A DNA stretch of 64,000 nucleotides, from contig NC_092335.1 of the NCBI RefSeq assembly GCF_046630445.1, positions 633,568,001-633,632,000 on the forward strand, given 5' to 3'. The translations under genes and the position numbers were made by a program. Positions 57,679 to 64,000 of this stretch are shown one piece after another; position 1 is the first letter of the stretch; each line of letters begins with the position of its first letter. Source of the DNA: Rutidosis leptorrhynchoides (taxonomy: Eukaryota; Streptophyta; Magnoliopsida; Asterales; Asteraceae). A model generated the notes under the pieces. That model saw only the letters and a program-made list of their open reading frames with translations, did not search any database and was not told the origin of the DNA.

Positions 57679-60659
57679 TGTGATGCCCCGTACAAAACCA
57701 TCGTGTACGAATCATCAACAACAGGATCATTACAATGTCAAATACTATATGCGGTTTCAAAACAAGTTTGCATTCGTGAATAAAGGTGATGTCTTAACCA
57801 ACATCAAATGTCTTACAACAAAAGTATGCTTCAACGAACAGAAGCAATTAGTAATAGTACGTGACCTAATGGTCGTTACAAATCATTATTTCAAAAGGTA
57901 ACATAGTTTGAATGCAAATAAAACGTTTCACACGGTGACAACTCTAACAAGCGCAGCGGGTGTCTACAAGGCATGACTAGTACAACAGCGGAAGCAAGCA
58001 ACCTTAAGCACCTGAGAAAAACATGCTTAAAAACGTCAACACAAAGGTTGGTGAGTTATAGTTTAAGTATAACAGTATGTAAGGTAGGCCACGAGATTTC
58101 AGTGCTTCAAAGAGCGTTTCAAAACAGTATGTAAAGTATATGTTTAACCGTGGGCACTTGGTAACTAACTTAACGTTTATAACCCTCCGAAAGTACACTT
58201 GGCGAGTGCGTATGTTTACGAAGTATTAAACACCCGTTAAATGCTAGCGCTACTAGCCCGAGTGGGGATGTCAAACCCTATGGATCCATATCTAAGATTC
58301 GCGTTCACCGGTTCAAAAACCAATGACTAAACGTTACCGAGCTAAGGGGAAAGTTTATGCCGTTGTATAACCCACACATATATAAAGTTTAAGTACTCGT
58401 GCCTAGTATGTAAAACGTAAAATGCGCATGTATTCTCAGTTTCCAAAATAATTAAAGTAAAAAGGGATGCTATAACTCACAGTGGAAAAGTAGTAGTAAG
58501 TTGACTCGGGAAAAGTAAGCAAGTATGTAGGTCCGGAAAGTCCTCAATCTAAGTCAAAAGTTACTAAGTCAGTAAATCGTTCCCGATAGGTTTAAAATTA
58601 TGTAAATTAGGTCTTAAGGGTCATCATCAAACAAAAGTATAAAGTATGTTTCATTCTAGAAAAGAGTTTAAAACAAAGGCTGACTTCGGTCAGTCGCCAC
58701 GGCCTCTATATCTACTGAAATGAGGTGAAACCAGTGGCCATGGCTCCGTATATGAGTCCTTTAGTTGCTGTAAAAATTCCAGAAGCAAACTCGTCTTTGT
58801 TTGACCGTGGCGAGGTTTAAGTGCGAGTAGGTCAGAATTTTCAGCACAACGTTAAAAGGACATAGTGACGTTCGGAGGGCCATAGATCCTAAACCGTAAC
58901 TCGGATTAAGACGAGTCTTAAACGAAAAATTATCTACTCGAACAGAGATAACTGAAAATCAAATTTACAGTAGCCCAGGTGGTTGGGTCAGACCCAGAAA
59001 CAGTAGCTAAAAGTGTTCCGGTGGGTTCTTCGTGCTTGATGTTCATCACGGTTCTCATCCTTAATGCTTGTAGCTTCAAGTGTACAACTCGTTGATGGGT
59101 TTACATCATCTTTACCAAGTTTTGACCATCATAACACTAGTGCAAGTCTAAGATATGTAGCACAACTCACTTAAGAGTTGTATGTAGTTTGATGAACCAA
59201 AGTTACATCAAAATCTTAGGTTTGTCACATACATGAATTATAAAAGTAATATTGAACTACAAACTTGAAAGTAAACTAACTAATCAAGATCTTAAGTTGT
59301 AAAACATAGTTCTTAGTTAGATCTTGAAGATCCTATACCCAAAAGTCTAGATCTAAAGTTACTAAGTTAAATCCTAAGTTATAACACTTGAATCTTTACT
59401 TTCATGAAACCATAAGTTATGAAACTTAGATTTTCATCTTGTAAAGTGTATGTAAGCTTATGAGCTCTTGATTATGACAAAATTAGAAGACCATAAGCTA
59501 TAGAAACTTTGATCTTTCATAAGTATATGAAGTTATAACTAGAAAGTTATACTTCCATGTTATTGAACTTATAAAGTTAACTTTTGTTCAAGAAAAATGA
59601 GATCAAGATTAACTAGTAATACTTGACCACTCAAAACAATAATCACGAATTTAAGATGCAAGAAAATGAATAAATAACTAATCTACAAGTTAATAAGTTC
59701 ATGGTTGTTCATACTTTTAAAGATTCAAGCCAAGGCTTTGATCTTTAAGAAAGTAAACTTTAAGTTTACAACTTGAACTTCAAGTGTGATTTTTACAACT
59801 CATGAACTTTCTTTTAAAAAAACATTAAGTGTAGAACCATAACTAGGAAGTTAGGTTCTTGTATGTTCTTGTATGAACAAGATGGTATGAAGAACAAACT
59901 AGAAAGTTTGGTTCTTAATCAACAACAAACAACTACAAGTAGTTAAGCAACAAACAAGAACAAGTATTAACAAGCAAATGATGATGATAATGTATGTATA
60001 TGTTAAGGTTTTGAGACAAGGAAAAGGAGAGAAAATTCTTGAAAGAAACTCACAATTTGAGAGAAAAGTTGAGAGGAAATGAGAGCAAGTAAATTGTGTG
60101 TGTGAAGTGAAATGAACTAGTGAAAGAAGTAATAAGGAAATTGGCTTTTCACAAGGAAAAGGGGAAGGGAAAAACCTACTAGTTACTTGCATGTAAAGGT
60201 GAAGATGCTCTCTAGAAATGGTAATAAAGTAAGTTGCATGGGAAAGATGTGTAATTGTATAGTAACTAGCCTTCACATGACACTAACTAACTAGTTAAGC
60301 CTTAATGTAATACTTACATGAAAGATGGGCTAATTAGTCCATTAAGATAAGTAGGGTGGGCTTCTAAGTCCATTAATATTAATAAAAGCTCAAGTTCAAC
60401 TAATTAACAAATTAATCCAATAAAGCCCAAGTAATTAACTAGTAACCTTAGTTAATTAAAAATGATTAATACAAATTAATCATGAATGTAAATAATATCC
60501 GAAATATTATTCGTGAAAAGTTCGTGTGTCACAAAGACGTGTCGGGCATTTAAAAGTCATGTATGGTAACAAGTAAATGTATAAAAATACATTCATTAAA
60601 CACAAGCATTAATAATAAATATTATTAATTAAACGTTGAAAAAATCCAGGGTCGTTACA
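57679..60659 (-). repeat. 3' LTR of element B (Ty3/gypsy)
   Basis: On the minus strand it starts TGTAACGACCC (60659) and ends GGGGCATCACA (57679). It has the shared LTR block at 58009-58056. The length is about 2.98 kb, similar to the other gypsy LTRs. The 125-residue frame at 59899-60276 inside it has no recognisable domain and is rejected as a gene. The exact lower end may shift by two bases. Confidence 0.85.
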
Positions 60660-61779
60660 TTACCCACCTGTTAAAGAAAATTTCGTCCCGAAATTTTAAG
60701 CTGAGGTAGATGGAGGAGTTGGGAAAAAGGTGAGGATACTTCTGCATCATTTGATCCTCTCGTTCCCAGGTAAACTCAGGTCCTCGTTTGGCATTCCATC
60801 GTCCTCGGACGATCGGAATCTTGTTGTGTTTCAAAGTTTTGACCTCGCGGTCCATAATTTCAACAGGCTCTTCCACGAAGTGGAGTTTGTCGTCAATCGT
60901 AAGTTCCTCCAAAGGTATGACATGTTCCGGTTCAGCAGGACACTTCTTCAAATTCGATACATGAAAGGTAGGATGAACGGAGCTCAATTGAGTTGGAAGA
61001 TCCAAACGGTAAGCAACGGGTCCAACACGCTCCAAGATTTCAAAAGGACCAATGTATCGCGGGTTGAGCTTCCCACGTTTTCCAAAACGGATCACACCTT
61101 TCCAAGGTGCGACCTTCAACATTACACGGTCACCCACGTTGAATTCAAAGTCTTTACGTTTGAGGTCTGCATAACTCTTTTGACGATCACGGGCCGTCTT
61201 GAGTCTCGCTTGAATCTGAGCAATCTTCTCCGTTGTTTCATGGACTATCTCAGGTCTAGTGATTTGCTTTTCGCCTACCTCGGCCCAACAAATAGGAGAT
61301 CGGCATTTGCGGCCATACAATGCTTCAAAAGGTGCGGCATTAATGCTCGAGTGATAACTGTTGTTGTACGAGAATTCGGCTAGCGGCAAATGCCTTTCCC
61401 AAGCCTTTTCGAAATCAATGACACATGCACGCAACATGTCTTCCAAAGTCTGAATCGTTCGTTCGCTCTGACCATCGGTCTGTGGGTGATAAGCAGTACT
61501 CATGTCGAGACGAGTTCCCAAGGCTTCTTGCAAGGAACGCCAAAATCTAGAAGCAAAACGGGGATCGCGATCTGAGATGATCGATAAAGGTACACCATGA
61601 CGAGATACAACCTCTTTGATGTATAGTTGAGCGAGTCTCTCCATCGTATCCGTTTCCTTCATAGCTAGGAAATGTGCAGATTTGGTAAGACGGTCAACGA
61701 TAACCCAGATGGTATCGTATCCGCCCACCGTATTTGGTAGCTTGGTGATGAAATCCATTGTTATCCTTTCCCACTTCTA
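60655..61779 (-). pseudogene. Element B integrase core and chromodomain
   Basis: The frame continues directly from the next feature across an in-frame TAG (61777-61779), which stands where relatives have Trp in the PEWKWE motif. From the first Met it encodes [20 protein letters not shown], then SDRDPRF and [13 protein letters not shown] (DDE core). These are followed by [32 protein letters not shown] and [21 protein letters not shown]. That is the Tekay-type integrase end with chromodomain. The stop overlaps the first bases of the LTR, and the last 20 residues run through the conserved palindrome. Confidence 0.92.
60678..60696. promoter_or_regulatory. 19-bp palindrome near the 3' LTR of element B
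   Basis: Read on the minus strand, AAATTTCGGGACGAAATTT lies 18 bp before the LTR. Unlike in element A, it is inside the pol reading frame. Confidence 0.75.
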
Positions 61780-64000
61780 TTGCGGGATTTTCGGTTGCTG
61801 AAGTAACCCAGAAGGTCTTTGATGTTCGGCCTTAACTTTCGAACAAGTCAAACACTTACCAACATAAGTTGCAACGTCCTTCTTAAGATTAGGCCACCAA
61901 TACTGTTCTTTAAGATCGTGGTACATTTTGCCCGCTCCGGGATGAATCGAATATCTCGACTTGTGGGCTTCATCTAGTATAAGGTTCCGTAGATCTCCAT
62001 AAAGAGGTACCCAAATCCTTCCGGCAAAATATCGAAGTCCAGTCTCCTTAACCTCGAATCGAGAGACGAGAATGTTCAAATGTTCATGAGATATATTTTC
62101 CTCCTTGAGAGCCTCATCTTGGGCTACTCGGATCTGGCTGTTGAGATTTGAATGAATGGTGATGTTCAGTGCCCGAACACGAAGAGGTGCCATCCTCTCC
62201 TTTCTGCTCAAAGCGTCAGCTACAACATTGGCCTTGCCAGGATGATAACGAAGTTCACAATCATAGTCGTTCAGCGTCTCGATCCATTGACGCTGTCTCA
62301 TATTCAGTTGCTTCTGATCAAAGATGTGTTGGAGGCTTTTATGATCGGTGAAAATAGTTCTCTTAGTTCCATAAAGATAGTGTCTCCACAGTTTTAATGC
62401 GAAGACAACGGCTCCAAGCTCGAGATCATGAGTAGTGTAATTTCGTTCGTGAATCTTCAGTTGACGAGAGGCATAAGCGATAACCTTTGTGTGTTGCATC
62501 AGTACACAACCAAAACCACTTTTCGAAGCATCGCAATAAACTACGAAATCGTCACTGCCTTCAGGAAGTGATAAGATATGTGCGGTGGTTAATTTCTTCT
62601 TCAAGGTTTGAAATACAGATTCCTGTTCGGGTTCCCAAATGAACTTCTTCCCTTTGTGAGTCAGCGCGGTCAAAGGACGCGCAATCAGAGAGAAACCTTC
62701 AATAAATCTTCGGTAGTAACCGGCGAGGCCTAAAAATTGGCGAATATGCGTTGGAGTAGTGGAGGTTTCCCACTTGCTGATAGCTTCAATCTTGGCGGGA
62801 TCAACTTTGATACCCTGGTCGCTCACAACATGATCCAGAAATTGGACTTCCTTCAACCAAAATTCACACTTGGAGAATTTCGCATAAAGTTGCTCTTGTC
62901 TCAAGAGTTCAAGCACTAATCGAAGATGTTGCTCATGCTCTTCTTCGCTCTTGGAGTAAATGAGGATATCATCTATGAAGACGATAACGAACTTATCCAG
63001 GTATGGCTTGCAGACACGATTCATGAGATCCATGAACACGGCAGGTGCGTTGGTTAAACCGAATGGCATCACGAGAAACTCATAATGACCATAACGAGTT
63101 CTGAATGCAGTCTTCATCACATCGCTTTCTTTCACCCTCAACTGGTAATAACCGGATCGCAAATCGATCTTAGAGTAAACGCTCGATCCTTGTAGTTGAT
63201 CAAAAAGATCGTCAATTCGGGGAAGAGGGTACCGATTCTTGATCGTCAATTTGTTGAGTTCACGGTAGTCGATACACATGCGGAAGGATCCGTCCTTCTT
63301 CTTCACAAACAAGACAGGTGCGCCCCAAGGCGAGAAACTTGGTTGGATGAATCCACGGTCTAGCAGTTCTTGTAATTGGCTCTGCAACTCCCGCATTTCA
63401 GAAGGTGCGAGTCGATAAGGTGCGCGAGCTACAGGTGCAGCTCCTGGCACTAAGTTGATTTGAAAATCTACTGCTCTTGGTGGCGGCAATCCAGGCAATT
63501 CCTCCGGAAAGACATCGGAAAAGTCGTTCACAATTCGAACATCGTTCACACTCTTCACCTCGGTTTCTAATGTTTTCACATGTGCTAGCACAGCAAGACG
63601 TCCTTTCTTCATGATGCTTTGCGCTTTCACGCAACTAATGAGGTTCAGCTTCGAGGTACATCTCTCTCCGTAAATGATCAGTGGCTCGCCGTCTCCGTGT
63701 GGTATACGAAGAGCTTTATCTCCACAGATAATGTCAGCCCTTATCTTGATCAACCAGTCCATACCTACAATAACATCAAAGCTTCCCAACTTAATGGGTA
63801 TCAAGTCAATCTCGAAATCCACACCAGCTATGTTGATAATAGCTCCTCGACTAATATGGTCAACTTTCTCAAGTTTTCCATTGGCTACCTCTATAAGCAT
63901 ACTCTCCTTTAAAGGAACTAACGACCAATTTATCTTATCGCAAAAGTGTCTACATACATAACTTCTATCGGCACCAGTATCAAATAGGACAGAAGCTAAT
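61777..64000 (-). pseudogene. Element B protease, RT, RNase H, integrase start (partial)
   Basis: Open from the window edge to the TAG at 61777. The frame continues upstream of the Met at 63900 through [12 protein letters not shown], the protease active site, so gag lies beyond 64000. RT blocks: [33 protein letters not shown] with the catalytic Asp kept, and FIDDILIYS. RNase [49 protein letters not shown]. Integrase finger: [10 protein letters not shown] to CLTCSK. Apart from the terminal TAG the domains look intact, so this copy is less damaged than A. No restoration is implied. Confidence 0.93.

Noticed and set aside
59899-60276. 125-residue minus-strand ORF
   Set aside because: Lies within LTR B, Ser/Thr/Leu rich with no domain; probably chance.
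60730-61383. 217-residue plus-strand ORF
   Set aside because: Antisense shadow of the element B integrase.

Overview
This is a eukaryotic nuclear window from a flowering plant. It holds an intronless E-class pentatricopeptide gene, a chloroplast-import receptor gene of the TOC159 family, a FAR1/FHY3-type gene, and many nested plant LTR retrotransposons. The Ty3/gypsy LTRs that begin TGTAACGACCCG or TGTGATGACCC, with PBS TGGTATCAGAGC, look to me like those of Asteraceae genomes; that is an inference from memory, not a database result. By eye more than 80% of the window is transposon-derived.

Layout. 1-6325: minus-strand Ty3/gypsy relic (element C) with a broken RT/RNase H fragment, a decayed interior, its PBS and a 3.3-kb 5' LTR. 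6326-14540: older mosaic of Athila-type LTRs, a gag/protease-only Athila relic, gypsy LTR fragments and a hAT-like MITE. 15269-29416: a roughly 1.56-kb Mutator-like element with long terminal inverted repeats and a 9-bp target duplication. Its left arm is split by a young 12.6-kb Tekay-type chromovirus (element A, 15567-28148, 5-bp duplication ATTTC). 29432-30282: PIF/Harbinger-like MITE. 30762-34065: TOC159-like gene, two exons, with two reading-frame breaks in simple repeats. 34641-37192: decayed FAR1-like pseudogene on the minus strand. 37374-38048: a foldback element whose whole length forms one hairpin, with telomere-like motifs at its apex. 38743-39348: Helitron-like element. 39630-48572: non-autonomous gypsy element with two 2.7-kb LTRs, TTAAC duplication, an upstream ORF but no gag-pol, and a captured poly(A)-binding-protein (PABP) fragment. 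49351-51240: intact PPR gene. 52478-52693: SINE. 54105-57678: dead Ty1/copia element on the minus strand, with a second copy of the same PABP segment inserted in its RNase H. 57679-64000: minus-strand Tekay-type element B, running off the window.

How the parts relate. Only the PPR gene looks fully intact. The TOC159-like gene keeps most of its G and M domains but has two frame breaks and a shortened linker. Elements A, B and the gag-less element share a 19-bp palindrome at the same distance from the 3' LTR. All the gypsy LTRs share an LTR block that ends in TTTATTCTCAGGT, so the gag-less element could be mobilised by relatives of A or B. The most unusual observation is that the same piece of a PABP gene (end of RRM3 to start of RRM4) has been captured by two unrelated retroelement classes within 11 kb.
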